The notes under the pieces were generated by a model. That model was not told the DNA's origin, searched no databases, and worked only from the letters and a program-made list of their open reading frames with translations. A stretch of 64,000 bases of DNA from Acidobacteriota bacterium (GTDB taxonomy: Bacteria > Acidobacteriota > UBA6911 > RPQK01 > JAJDTT01): the NCBI GenBank assembly GCA_028874215.1, contig JAPPLF010000041.1, positions 79,495 to 143,494 on the forward strand, written 5' to 3'. A program made the translations under genes and the position numbers. Positions 43,591 through 51,534 of the stretch are shown piece after piece; the stretch's first letter is position 1; the number at the start of each line of letters is the position of its first letter.

Positions 43591-44373
43591 ATGGGATTAC
43601 TCGACAGCTTCTCCCTGAAGGGCAAAGTGGTGCTCGTGACCGGCGGGGCGGGGCGGCACGCGCCGGCCTTCATCCAGGGCCTGGCCGAAGCCGGAGCGAC
43701 GGTCTACGGAGGCGACCTCCGGGCGGACCGGATGCGGACCGTGGCCGACGGGCTGGCCGAACGGGGCCTGCCGGTGATTCCGGTCCCGTTGGACCAGGGG
43801 GACGAGCAGTCGATCCGGGATCTGAAGACCGCCATTCTGGATCGGGACGGCGGGCTGGATGTTCTGGTCAATGCCGCGGTGGGCCGGAGCATGGGGGATT
43901 GGACCGATGACCCGATGCGCTTCTCCCGGAGCATGCAGGTCAACGCGACCGGCCTCTTCTCAGTGACGCGGACGTTCGGCGATGTGATGGCGGAGCGCGG
44001 CGGAGGCTCCATCGTCAACGTGGCCTCGATTCACGGCCGGATCGGACCCGACCGGAGCCTATACCAGGGCCTGGACCGCAGTCCCTTCGTTCCCGACTAC
44101 TTTTTTCACAAAGGGGGCATGATCAATTTCACCCGGTTCGTGGCCAGCTACTACGGACCGGCCCAGGTGCGATGCAACTGCGTCAGTCCGGGGGGTATCC
44201 GGATCCTGCCGGCCACGGATGAGTTCGTCCGGCGCTACAGCGCCCGCACCATGCTGAACCGGATGGCCGAAGCGCGGGACGTCGCCGCCGCCATCCTGTA
44301 CCTGGCGTCGGATGCGTCCAGCTACGTGACCGGAGCCAACCTGGTCGTCGACGGAGGGTATACGGCCATGTAG
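43591..44373 (+). CDS. SDR family oxidoreductase
   Basis: A 260-residue classical-type SDR. The catalytic Tyr and Lys are in PDYFFHKGG and the catalytic Ser in VNVASIHG; the C terminus has YVTGANLVVDGGYTAM. Two departures from consensus: the glycine motif reads TGGAGRHAPAF rather than TGxxxGxG, and the Ser-Tyr spacing is longer than usual by about ten residues (GRIGPDRSLYQGLDRSP). A sugar or sugar acid substrate fits the location between glycosidase-like genes (inference). It is probably in one transcript with the genes before and after it. Confidence 0.9.
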   Translation: MGLLDSFSLKGKVVLVTGGAGRHAPAFIQGLAEAGATVYGGDLRADRMRTVADGLAERGLPVIPVPLDQGDEQSIRDLKTAILDRDGGLDVLVNAAVGRSMGDWTDDPMRFSRSMQVNATGLFSVTRTFGDVMAERGGGSIVNVASIHGRIGPDRSLYQGLDRSPFVPDYFFHKGGMINFTRFVASYYGPAQVRCNCVSPGGIRILPATDEFVRRYSARTMLNRMAEARDVAAAILYLASDASSYVTGANLVVDGGYTAM

Positions 44374-44459
44374 CCGATGCAGAGTCGGTGCCGGAGGGCG
44401 CCCGTGCCGTGCGTCGATCCGGATCGGTCCCTCCGCAGACTTGTCTCGAGAGGTTCGCC

Positions 44460-46118
44460 ATGAACGTTTCCAAGTCGGATTCAACCCCGGTCGCACTCCC
44501 GCGATCGGGACCTGTGCGCCTTCCGGCGTGTCTTTTGGCCTGTTTTCTCTGGACTGGCGGCGGGATCGCCATGGCGGCCGGGCCGGAACCGGTTCAGATC
44601 GGTAAGCAGAAGCAGCTCTTCCTGGACGACCGGATCGTGGCGTCCCGGCGAGGCGTCTATTCGCTGGTCAATCAACCGCTGAAATACGCCGGAAACCCCG
44701 TCCTGCAGATGGACCGCTGCTGGGGCGCCGACATGGATTTCGGACACAGCAACCTGATCTACGACCGGGAAGAGAAGATCTACAAGATGTGGAACCAGGT
44801 GGTGGACTATCTCTGGAAGGAGAACCTTCTGGGGTACTACACCTCCGTCAACGGCATCGACTGGGAGGCGCCGGCGGTGGGGCAGTTCGACTTCCGTTCG
44901 CCATTCTGCAGAGGGCGGTCCTCCCGGGAGCACAATTTCGTCTTCGGCAAGCCGGGAGGAGTCCGGGCGCCGGGAGTGTTCAAGGATCCCCACGAAAAGG
45001 ACCCGGAGAAGCGCTACAAGATGCTCTACCGGCGTCCCTCGCTCAAGCCGGGGCAGGAGGGATTCCACGCCGAGACCGTCAAGGGGGGTGTCTGGGCGGC
45101 CCATTCGCCCGACGGGATCCGTTGGACCAACTATCCCAGTCCCCAAGTCAATCCCGTCTACATGAACAACGACACCCACCAGGTGGTGTTCTGGGACCAG
45201 GCCCGAAGCCGGTACGTGGCCCACATTCGGCTCTGGCCTCCCCTCTTCGAAGGCGATTCCCGATTCCTGGCACGAGAGGGCCGCGTACGGGCGCCCGGCA
45301 TCGCCACCAGTCCCGATTTCCTGAAGTGGGACGCGCCCCGGGGGATGAAGGACCCGGTGGAGGTCAACCGGCCCTACCTCCTGATCCCGCCCGAAGAGAG
45401 GGACGCTCCCTGCACCGGAGGCTTCTACACCTTGGAGTGCCTGCCGTACGAGAACCAGTACGTGGCCTTTCTGACCCGCTACCACATCTGCAGCGGGATG
45501 GAGCCGGGGATCCCCCCGGTCCGGGGAACCGCCCGGACGCCGTGGCTGGACACCGTGGACATCCAATTGGTCGCCAGCCGGGACGGCCGGAAGTGGCGCC
45601 GGTTGGGGAACGGCCGTCCGTTCCTGCCGGTCGGGTCCGCCGACACCTACGATGCGGGGATGGTCTACATGGCCCAGTTGCCGGTGGTGCGGAGAGACCT
45701 GGGAGAGATCTGGCTCTACTACATCGGCTACCGCAAGGGTCACTGGGCGCTTCCGCGAGGGGAGAATGAGGAGAGCAGCATCAACCTGGCCAAGTTGCGC
45801 CTGGACGGATTCGTCTCGCTGACGGCAGGGGAGGGGGAGTTCACCACCAAGCCCCTGGTTTTCGATGGGGAACGACTGGAGATCAACGCCCGGACCGCGG
45901 GCGACGAGGGGCGAGTCACGGTCGAGGTTCTGGATGCCTCGACGGGGGAACCGGTGGCGGGATTCGGCCGGGAGGATTGCGACGCCTTCCGGGGAAACTC
46001 GATCGCGCACACCGTCACCTGGAGAAACCGCCGGAATCTGAAGGATCTGGCCGGGGAACCGGTCCGGCTTCGATTTCAACTGCGGCGGGCCAAGATCTTC
46101 GCCTTTCAATTTCAGTAA
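44460..46118 (+). CDS. Secreted beta-propeller glycosidase-like protein, paralogue 3
   Basis: A 552-residue exported protein with an N-terminal signal near residues 22-44 (ends AMAAG). It keeps the family signature KQLFLDDRIVAS, then SVNGIDWEAP, KRYKMLYRR, SPDGIRWTNY and the C-terminal domain ending KIFAFQFQ. It is longer than paralogues 1 and 2 and diverged from them, so it probably acts on a different linkage. ATG 44460 follows a weak GAGAGG site. The Gfo/Idh-type gene starts 11 bases after its stop codon. Confidence 0.83.
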   Translation: MNVSKSDSTPVALPRSGPVRLPACLLACFLWTGGGIAMAAGPEPVQIGKQKQLFLDDRIVASRRGVYSLVNQPLKYAGNPVLQMDRCWGADMDFGHSNLIYDREEKIYKMWNQVVDYLWKENLLGYYTSVNGIDWEAPAVGQFDFRSPFCRGRSSREHNFVFGKPGGVRAPGVFKDPHEKDPEKRYKMLYRRPSLKPGQEGFHAETVKGGVWAAHSPDGIRWTNYPSPQVNPVYMNNDTHQVVFWDQARSRYVAHIRLWPPLFEGDSRFLAREGRVRAPGIATSPDFLKWDAPRGMKDPVEVNRPYLLIPPEERDAPCTGGFYTLECLPYENQYVAFLTRYHICSGMEPGIPPVRGTARTPWLDTVDIQLVASRDGRKWRRLGNGRPFLPVGSADTYDAGMVYMAQLPVVRRDLGEIWLYYIGYRKGHWALPRGENEESSINLAKLRLDGFVSLTAGEGEFTTKPLVFDGERLEINARTAGDEGRVTVEVLDASTGEPVAGFGREDCDAFRGNSIAHTVTWRNRRNLKDLAGEPVRLRFQLRRAKIFAFQFQ

Positions 46119-46129
46119 CGGGTGACGGC

Positions 46130-47131
46130 ATGCCGCCGGGTACGGATCTACGTCTGGGCATCCTGGGGGTCTCCCATGGCCATCCCTATTCCATGTCCGC
46201 CTTCTGCAACGGCTACGACCGGGAGGGATTGAAAGAGGCCTACCCCAACATCGTTCGCTACCTGGAGGCCCAACCGCCGGAGAACCGGCGGCTCTCCGGG
46301 GCCAGGGTGGTGTCGATCTGGGCCGAGGACCGCCGCAAGGCGGAACACGCCGCCTGGATCGGGCGGATTCCCCACGTGGCGGATCGGCCGGAGGACCTCC
46401 TGGACGGAGTGGACGGCGTCCTCATCACCGAGAACGAGGGAGACACCCACCTTCCCCTGGCCCGGCCTTTCCTGGAACGCGGCATCCCCATCTTCTTCGA
46501 CCGGCCCCTGGTCAGCCGCTGGGAAACGATGCGGCAACTGTGGAGCGAGGCGGGAGAGGACTACCCGCTCATGAGCTGCTCCAACCTGCGCTACAATCCG
46601 GCGCTCCGGGAATTCAAGGCGGAGCCCGGCCCGGTGGGGACGGCCCGCCTGTTCCGAGGCCTGTCGGCCATGGACTGGTTCGGCTACGGCTGGCATATGG
46701 GAGAGACCCTGGTTCAACTCTGGGGCCGGGAACCTGTGAGCGTCGCCTTTCTGGGAGAATCCGGACCTCTCAAGACCGTTCCCTGGCGGGACGGAGCCGG
46801 GAACCGGCACCAGGTCCAGGGGGGAGACTGGTCGGTGGAGGTGATCTGGTCGAAGCGGCGCCGCGCACTTCTGCAGGTCCTGCATCCCCTGGCCAAAATG
46901 TTGGAAATGTCGCTGCACGGAACGGGGGGACACTTGGTGCTGCCGGCCGACGACCCCTTCTTCATGATGCGGAGCCTGCTCGGCGACTTCACGTCCATGG
47001 TCCGGACGGGAAAGCGGCCCGTCGAACTGATGAAGGACACGGTGGCCGTGTGCCGTATCATGATCGGCGCCGACATCTCGCGGCGGGCGGAGGGACGGAG
47101 GGTAAGGGTAGAAAACGAACTCAAGCTCTGA
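46130..47131 (+). CDS. Gfo/Idh/MocA-type oxidoreductase, atypical
   Basis: A 333-residue protein with the overall plan of sugar-acting Gfo/Idh/MocA dehydrogenases: an N-terminal Rossmann part (LRLGILGVSHGHPYSM) and a C-terminal beta-sheet domain. Two key features are changed: the nucleotide loop lacks the GxGxxG pattern, and the usual Glu-Lys-Pro reads DRP in IPIFFDRPLVSRW, so the catalytic Lys is replaced by Arg. It may bind a sugar without normal redox chemistry or use another residue. It ends the + strand run that starts at 40500. Confidence 0.83.
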   Translation: MPPGTDLRLGILGVSHGHPYSMSAFCNGYDREGLKEAYPNIVRYLEAQPPENRRLSGARVVSIWAEDRRKAEHAAWIGRIPHVADRPEDLLDGVDGVLITENEGDTHLPLARPFLERGIPIFFDRPLVSRWETMRQLWSEAGEDYPLMSCSNLRYNPALREFKAEPGPVGTARLFRGLSAMDWFGYGWHMGETLVQLWGREPVSVAFLGESGPLKTVPWRDGAGNRHQVQGGDWSVEVIWSKRRRALLQVLHPLAKMLEMSLHGTGGHLVLPADDPFFMMRSLLGDFTSMVRTGKRPVELMKDTVAVCRIMIGADISRRAEGRRVRVENELKL

Positions 47132-47197
47132 AGCCGGTCGCCTGAGCCTTTTCGATCCACCGAGGACTTCGTTTCCTCGATGTCCCGACATTTACAC

Positions 47198-47225
47198 TTG
47201 CAAACTGAGGCTATGGTGTCATAAT
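47198..47225 (+). promoter_or_regulatory. Predicted hicAB promoter
   Basis: TTGCAA at 47198-47203 and CATAAT at 47220-47225 are 16 bases apart. The -10 box lies in the centre of the 39-nt palindrome, the arrangement expected for an autoregulated toxin-antitoxin promoter. Confidence 0.5.
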
Positions 47226-47243
47226 ATGACACCATAGCCTCAG
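47205..47243. repeat. Perfect 39-nt palindrome before hicA (likely operator)
   Basis: Two 19-base arms match perfectly as inverted repeats around one central base; the left arm begins CTGAGGCTATGG and the right arm ends CCATAGCCTCAG. It covers the predicted spacer and -10 box of the hicAB promoter, so it is best explained as the HicB operator. As RNA it could also form a hairpin, but no U-run follows it. Confidence 0.7.
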
Positions 47244-47299
47244 CAGGTCGACATCGGAAAACACTGAATGAGATTTTTGAGCGGCCGACACGCGCCGGC

Positions 47300-47503
47300 T
47301 TGGCCTGGTCGCGTATCGAGAAGTTGTTGTTGGCGCTTGGTGCGAGGTTATCGGAAGGGCGGGGTTCCCGCATCCGTGTGCACCTGAATGGAGTTCGTGC
47401 GGTGTTCCATCGTCCGCATCCTCGGAAGGAAGTCGGCAAGGGTGCGCTCAGGTCCGTTCAAAGATTCTTGAAAACGGCCGGGATCGGGCCGGAGGAGGAA
47501 TAA
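47300..47503 (+). CDS. hicA: HicA-type toxin (mRNA interferase)
   Basis: A 67-residue double-stranded-RNA-binding-fold toxin: WSRIEKLLLALGARLSEG, then GSRIRVHLNGVRAVFHRPHP with the catalytic His, and VGKGALRSVQRFL. HicA cleaves mRNA and is neutralised by HicB. Homology continues upstream of the TTG used here (…RHRKTLNEIF…), back to about 47246, but no ATG, GTG or TTG exists there in frame; an ATA at 47234 or CTG at 47264 are the only near-cognate codons. Either an unusual start is used or the toxin has lost its start. It overlaps hicB by one base. Confidence 0.85.
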   Translation: MAWSRIEKLLLALGARLSEGRGSRIRVHLNGVRAVFHRPHPRKEVGKGALRSVQRFLKTAGIGPEEE

Positions 47504-47832
47504 TGCTGGAATACAAAGGATACGTTGGCCACGCCGAATACGACTCCGAAGCCCACGTATTCCATGGCGAGGTGCTGGACACGCGCGACGTGATCACTTT
47601 CGAGAGCGACACGGTCAGGGGTCTTGAGGAGGCATTTCGTGAATCTATCGATGACTACCTGGATTTTTGCACTCAGTGCGGAGAAGATCCGGACAAACCA
47701 TTTACCGGCCGCCTGACGCTGCGGCTTCCGGCTGAACTCCACCGCCGAGTCTATGTTCAGGCTAAAGAGGACGGCAAGAGCTTGAACCAATGGATTTCCG
47801 ACAACCTTGAAACCCAGTTCACGAGGCGATAA
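47503..47832 (+). CDS. hicB: HicB-type antitoxin
   Basis: A 109-residue antitoxin. The N-terminal part is the partially degraded RNase-H-like HicB fold (YKGYVGHAEYDSEAHVFHGEV, then DVITFESDTVRGLEEAFRESIDDYL). The C-terminal part is a ribbon-helix-helix DNA-binding domain (GRLTLRLPAELHRRVYVQA and SLNQWISDNLE). It should bind HicA and repress its own promoter through the palindrome at 47205-47243. Toxin-first order with a TAATG overlap is normal for hicAB. Confidence 0.93.
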   Translation: MLEYKGYVGHAEYDSEAHVFHGEVLDTRDVITFESDTVRGLEEAFRESIDDYLDFCTQCGEDPDKPFTGRLTLRLPAELHRRVYVQAKEDGKSLNQWISDNLETQFTRR

Positions 47833-47910
47833 ACCATTCAAGCAACCGGCGCCATGTGAGTTTTCTGCTGCGCATCGCAGAGCCGTCAGACCAAGAAGAG
47901 ATCCACCGCA

Positions 47911-48408
47911 ATGAATGACAAACGCGCGATGCTTCGGCATTTTCTTGCCGCGCTCGCCTACCGGACGCAGAAGGCGCTCCGCGGCGCGCCCGAATCCTTT
48001 GGCACGTTCCAAGCCGGCAACCAGGTGCGGACGCCGGTCGAGCTGGTCCGGCATATGACCAGCGTTCTCGGCTACGCGCGCACGTTCTTCGAGGGTGGCC
48101 GGTATTGGCCGGACCCGTTGCCGGATCTTGACTCGGAGGTCGACCGCTTCCACTCGATGCTGGAGGATCTGGCGCGGCACCTCGTGGCCGGCACCGAACT
48201 GAATGGCACGACCGAAGAACGGCTCCTGCAGGGACCGTTCTCCGACGCCATGACCCATGCCGGACAGCTCGCCATGCTTCGCCGGCTGTCGGGCGCTCCC
48301 GTGCGTCCGGAGAATTTCGTGGTGGCTGCCGTGGATCCAGACAATCTCGGTCCCGACCAACCGGAACCGGTGAGCCCCGACACGGTCTGGCCGGAGAGGC
48401 CTCGCTGA
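47911..48408 (+). CDS. DinB/YfiT-like small protein
   Basis: A 165-residue helical protein reminiscent of the DinB/YfiT four-helix bundle: LVRHMTSVLGYARTFF and a later DAMTHAGQLAMLRRLSG helix carrying His residues suitable for a metal site. Such proteins are often thiol transferases or of unknown function. The ending is Pro-rich and unstructured. It converges with the next gene. Assignment rests on helix pattern and His placement only. Confidence 0.6.
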   Translation: MNDKRAMLRHFLAALAYRTQKALRGAPESFGTFQAGNQVRTPVELVRHMTSVLGYARTFFEGGRYWPDPLPDLDSEVDRFHSMLEDLARHLVAGTELNGTTEERLLQGPFSDAMTHAGQLAMLRRLSGAPVRPENFVVAAVDPDNLGPDQPEPVSPDTVWPERPR

Positions 48409-48425
48409 CCGGTTCCGATTCCGCT

Positions 48426-49850
48426 CTACCGGAAGCGGAAGGAATAGAGATCGGCGTCTTGCAACCGGATGTGGAGGCGGACGGGACGACCCGCCAGGGA
48501 GGAGACGTCCGGGCTGCCCTTCCACTTCACCACCCGGTCGATCTCGTCCCCGTAGATCTCGTCGCAGTCTTGTAGTCCGAAGCCCGGAAGCGGATTGTTG
48601 CTCCCGTCCCGAAGCTCGAAGCGGAGGCTGCCCACGGCGGAGGTGGCGAAGTTGATCTCCAACTCGCTTCCCGCGAAGACCAGGGGACGGGTGATGAGAA
48701 TACCGCCGTCATAGTCGCCGTGGACCGAGGCGAACCCGTCCACTCGGAGACTGAGCCGGCGGATGTGAGTGTCGTCTGTTCTCCAGTTGTGCATGGCGTA
48801 CATGGACAGTTCCCGGGGTCCGGTCTGCAGGATCCCGTGTTCCATGTACAGCGCCCGCTCGTGCCACGTATTGGGATCGGGCCCCGGCCGCAGATAGGCC
48901 TCCCGGAAGGTTCGGTCCCAGTTGATGCCGTCCCGGCTGGAGAGCAGGACAATGTCGTTGACGCCGGAGCCGGCGGGCCAATCGGGAACCGGCACCCGCT
49001 CCACCACGAAGCGGGACGGGAACATGAGAAAGTAGCTGGGCGCCCGTTCGTAGACCACGGTGTCGTTGGTGTAGAACTGTTCGATGGGGGAGCTTCCCGA
49101 TTCGATGAGCCGCGGCTCCGACCAGTTCCGAAAATCCCGGGACAACGAACGGCGCACCCAGCGGACTCCCAGATCCTTCCAGGAGGTGTTGTCGATCGCC
49201 ACGCCGGGGACCTTTCGGATGCCGCGCAAGTAGATGGCATACCGTTCCTGCTGGGGGTCCCAGATCAGGATGTTGTGGGAGTCGACCGGAAAGCTGTCGA
49301 TCAGCGGCTTCTCCCGGAACGGACGCCAGTGAATCCCATCCTCCGAGACCAATGCCCGGATCTGGTTCCGGCCGCGGATGATCCCCTTGTACCGTTCCCC
49401 GGGAGGCACATCCGGGTTCGGGTCCTTGAGAACCGAGAGGTTGCCGGCCCGGTTCTCCGCTTCCCAGACCAGGTTGGTCTTCTTGCGGTCCCCGAACGGG
49501 ATCGGACCGATCATGGGTTTCACCCAGGTGATGCCGTCCTTGCTCTCGGCGTAGGCGGTCCGATGAGTGGCGGCGTCGGCGCGGTACCAGGCCCGAAACC
49601 GGTCTCCGTCCTTGAAGGCCACCATGTAGGAAACACCCTTCTCTTCCCACGGGTGCTCCATACGAAGAGCGGCCTCCCGGCGAACGGGAGAGTGCATCTT
49701 CAATCGGACCCCGTCCATGCGGTCGATCAGCAGCCGATCCACGAACAGTTGGCGCTCACTTCCGATTTGGGCCGGTGAATGGCCCGGTTGCAGGATGGGC
49801 ATGGCCAGCAACGCCAAGAGGCTTGTGGCCAGTACTCTCGAGTGATTCAT
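48426..49850 (-). CDS. Secreted beta-propeller glycosidase-like protein, paralogue 4
   Basis: A 474-residue exported protein on the opposite strand to its relatives. Signal peptide about residues 1-25; then RQLFVDRLLIDR, AESKDGITWVKP, ERYKGIIRG, SEDGIHWRP, SSRDGINWDR and the shared C-terminal domain ending DLYSFRFR. Note that the usual second Asp of the LFVDD signature is Arg here. The start is ATG 49850; the frame is open further upstream but that part does not resemble the family. It is divergent from paralogue 5, with 73 bases between start codons. Confidence 0.83.
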   Translation of the reverse strand: MNHSRVLATSLLALLAMPILQPGHSPAQIGSERQLFVDRLLIDRMDGVRLKMHSPVRREAALRMEHPWEEKGVSYMVAFKDGDRFRAWYRADAATHRTAYAESKDGITWVKPMIGPIPFGDRKKTNLVWEAENRAGNLSVLKDPNPDVPPGERYKGIIRGRNQIRALVSEDGIHWRPFREKPLIDSFPVDSHNILIWDPQQERYAIYLRGIRKVPGVAIDNTSWKDLGVRWVRRSLSRDFRNWSEPRLIESGSSPIEQFYTNDTVVYERAPSYFLMFPSRFVVERVPVPDWPAGSGVNDIVLLSSRDGINWDRTFREAYLRPGPDPNTWHERALYMEHGILQTGPRELSMYAMHNWRTDDTHIRRLSLRVDGFASVHGDYDGGILITRPLVFAGSELEINFATSAVGSLRFELRDGSNNPLPGFGLQDCDEIYGDEIDRVVKWKGSPDVSSLAGRPVRLHIRLQDADLYSFRFR

Positions 49851-49923
49851 CTGGGATTCCCCCGGTTGGATGTTTCCGAACAGGGTGTCATGATTGGAGG
49901 CAATCCACAATTCGAGGAATGCA

Positions 49924-51534
49924 TTGAAGCCCTGCCTGATTTTCTCTTTGGCGTGTCTCCTGCTGGCGTCCGGCTGGGAGGTGAAAGCCACCGAAGTCAT
50001 CCCGCTGGAGCCGGAGAAGCGAGAGCTGTTTCTGGACGAGCGCGTCCTGGAAAAGACTGACAATCTGTCCCGGAGCTTTCACCGGCCCCGCAAACGGGGG
50101 GTCGTCCTCAAGGCCGACATCCCCTCGGACGGAACCCTCGTGCAGACGGTCAGCGCTCCCATGTGGATTCCCGATGAGGGGATATACAAATTCGTCTACG
50201 AAGCCAGGCACCGGCCGACCGGAGGAAAAGGCACGACCTACTGGGCGCTGGCGCTCTCCCGGGACGGCCTCAACTGGGAAAAACCGAACCTGGGGGTGCT
50301 GGAGTTCAACGGCAACAGGGAGAACAACCTGATCGACTCTCCTGAGCGGCAGCGCCTCTGGCAGGTGGTCTACGATCCGGACGATCCGGATCCCGGGCGG
50401 CGCTACAAGGGGTTCCTGGGCGCCAGCGGGCGGCGTCCGGTGGTGAGTCCCGACTGCATCCGTTGGAAACTGCTGGAGGTGGAGAAGCTCCCTTCGGGCG
50501 ACGCGGGCACCCTCACCTACGACCGGGAGAACCGCCAGTTCCTGGGATTGCTCAAGTTCCTCGGCAAGCACGGGCGCTCCTACAACCTCTCCGTCAGCAA
50601 GGACTTCGTGAACTGGTCGGAGCCTCGGTTCCTCTTCGGCACCGACGACGAGGACCAGAAAATGGCCCTGGACGTGATCCGCCGCCGGCTGGCCGATCCG
50701 GGCCTGGCCAAGCCTCTGATGGTGGATCCCGATCCGGCTACCGGTTGGACGCAGCCGCCGGGGGAATTCCGGAACCGGGGGACCTGGAACGTCCAGTGCT
50801 ACAACATCGGCGTGTTTCCCTACGAAGGGATGCACCTGGGCTGGCTCATGTTCTTCTATCCCACCGGGATCCGGCTCCCCGAGGGGACCAATACCGACGG
50901 GTTCAACGAGATGCAGTTGGCCATGACCCGCGATCTCAAGACCTGGAAGCGGCTGGGCGGCCGCCAGCCGTTCATCTCCACCTCCCGCCTGGATGAGGGC
51001 CTGGTGGGAAACTACGACCGGCTGCAGCTCAACGTGACGAACCAACCCGTGGACCGGGGAGACGAGCTCTGGTTCTACTACACCGGCATGAAGCGCCGCG
51101 TCCCCCAGCATGACCGATACCGGAACGGCGCGCCCCGCGATCCGTCCACCCTGTCGGCCGAGGAGCGGGCGGACTGGATCGAAGACACCCTCAGCGCCGT
51201 GTACGTCTCGGTCCTGCGGCGGGACGGGTTCATTTCGCTGGATGCGGACGAGGCCGGGGGATTCCTGCTGACGAAACCTCTGAAGCTGGCCGGGGACCGC
51301 CTGTTCCTGAACCTCCAGGCTCCGGAAGGGGAAGCCCGGGTGGAGGTCCTGGACGAAACGGGCCGCGCCCTACCCGGCTTCGGGCTGGATGATTCGGCGG
51401 CGGCCGGAGGGGACCGGGTCCGGGTCGCGGCCGGATGGAAGGGAAAGGACGGATTGTCCGGCCTGGCGGGCCGGACGGTGAGGCTGAAGATCCATCTTCG
51501 GGACGCCTCGTTGTATTCCTTCTGGACCGAATGA
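49924..51534 (+). CDS. Secreted beta-propeller glycosidase-like protein, paralogue 5
   Basis: A 536-residue exported protein. TTG 49924 is the best start: GAGGA lies five bases upstream and the protein then begins with a clean signal peptide (MKPCLIFSLACLLLASG…). Signature parts are RELFLDERVLEK, SRDGLNWEKP, RRYKGFLGASGRRPVVSPD, GRSYNLSVSKDFVNWSEP and the C-terminal domain ending SLYSFWTE. It is closest to paralogue 6, with which it overlaps by four bases. First gene of a four-gene run coupled by ATGA/GTGA overlaps. Confidence 0.83.
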   Translation: MKPCLIFSLACLLLASGWEVKATEVIPLEPEKRELFLDERVLEKTDNLSRSFHRPRKRGVVLKADIPSDGTLVQTVSAPMWIPDEGIYKFVYEARHRPTGGKGTTYWALALSRDGLNWEKPNLGVLEFNGNRENNLIDSPERQRLWQVVYDPDDPDPGRRYKGFLGASGRRPVVSPDCIRWKLLEVEKLPSGDAGTLTYDRENRQFLGLLKFLGKHGRSYNLSVSKDFVNWSEPRFLFGTDDEDQKMALDVIRRRLADPGLAKPLMVDPDPATGWTQPPGEFRNRGTWNVQCYNIGVFPYEGMHLGWLMFFYPTGIRLPEGTNTDGFNEMQLAMTRDLKTWKRLGGRQPFISTSRLDEGLVGNYDRLQLNVTNQPVDRGDELWFYYTGMKRRVPQHDRYRNGAPRDPSTLSAEERADWIEDTLSAVYVSVLRRDGFISLDADEAGGFLLTKPLKLAGDRLFLNLQAPEGEARVEVLDETGRALPGFGLDDSAAAGGDRVRVAAGWKGKDGLSGLAGRTVRLKIHLRDASLYSFWTE

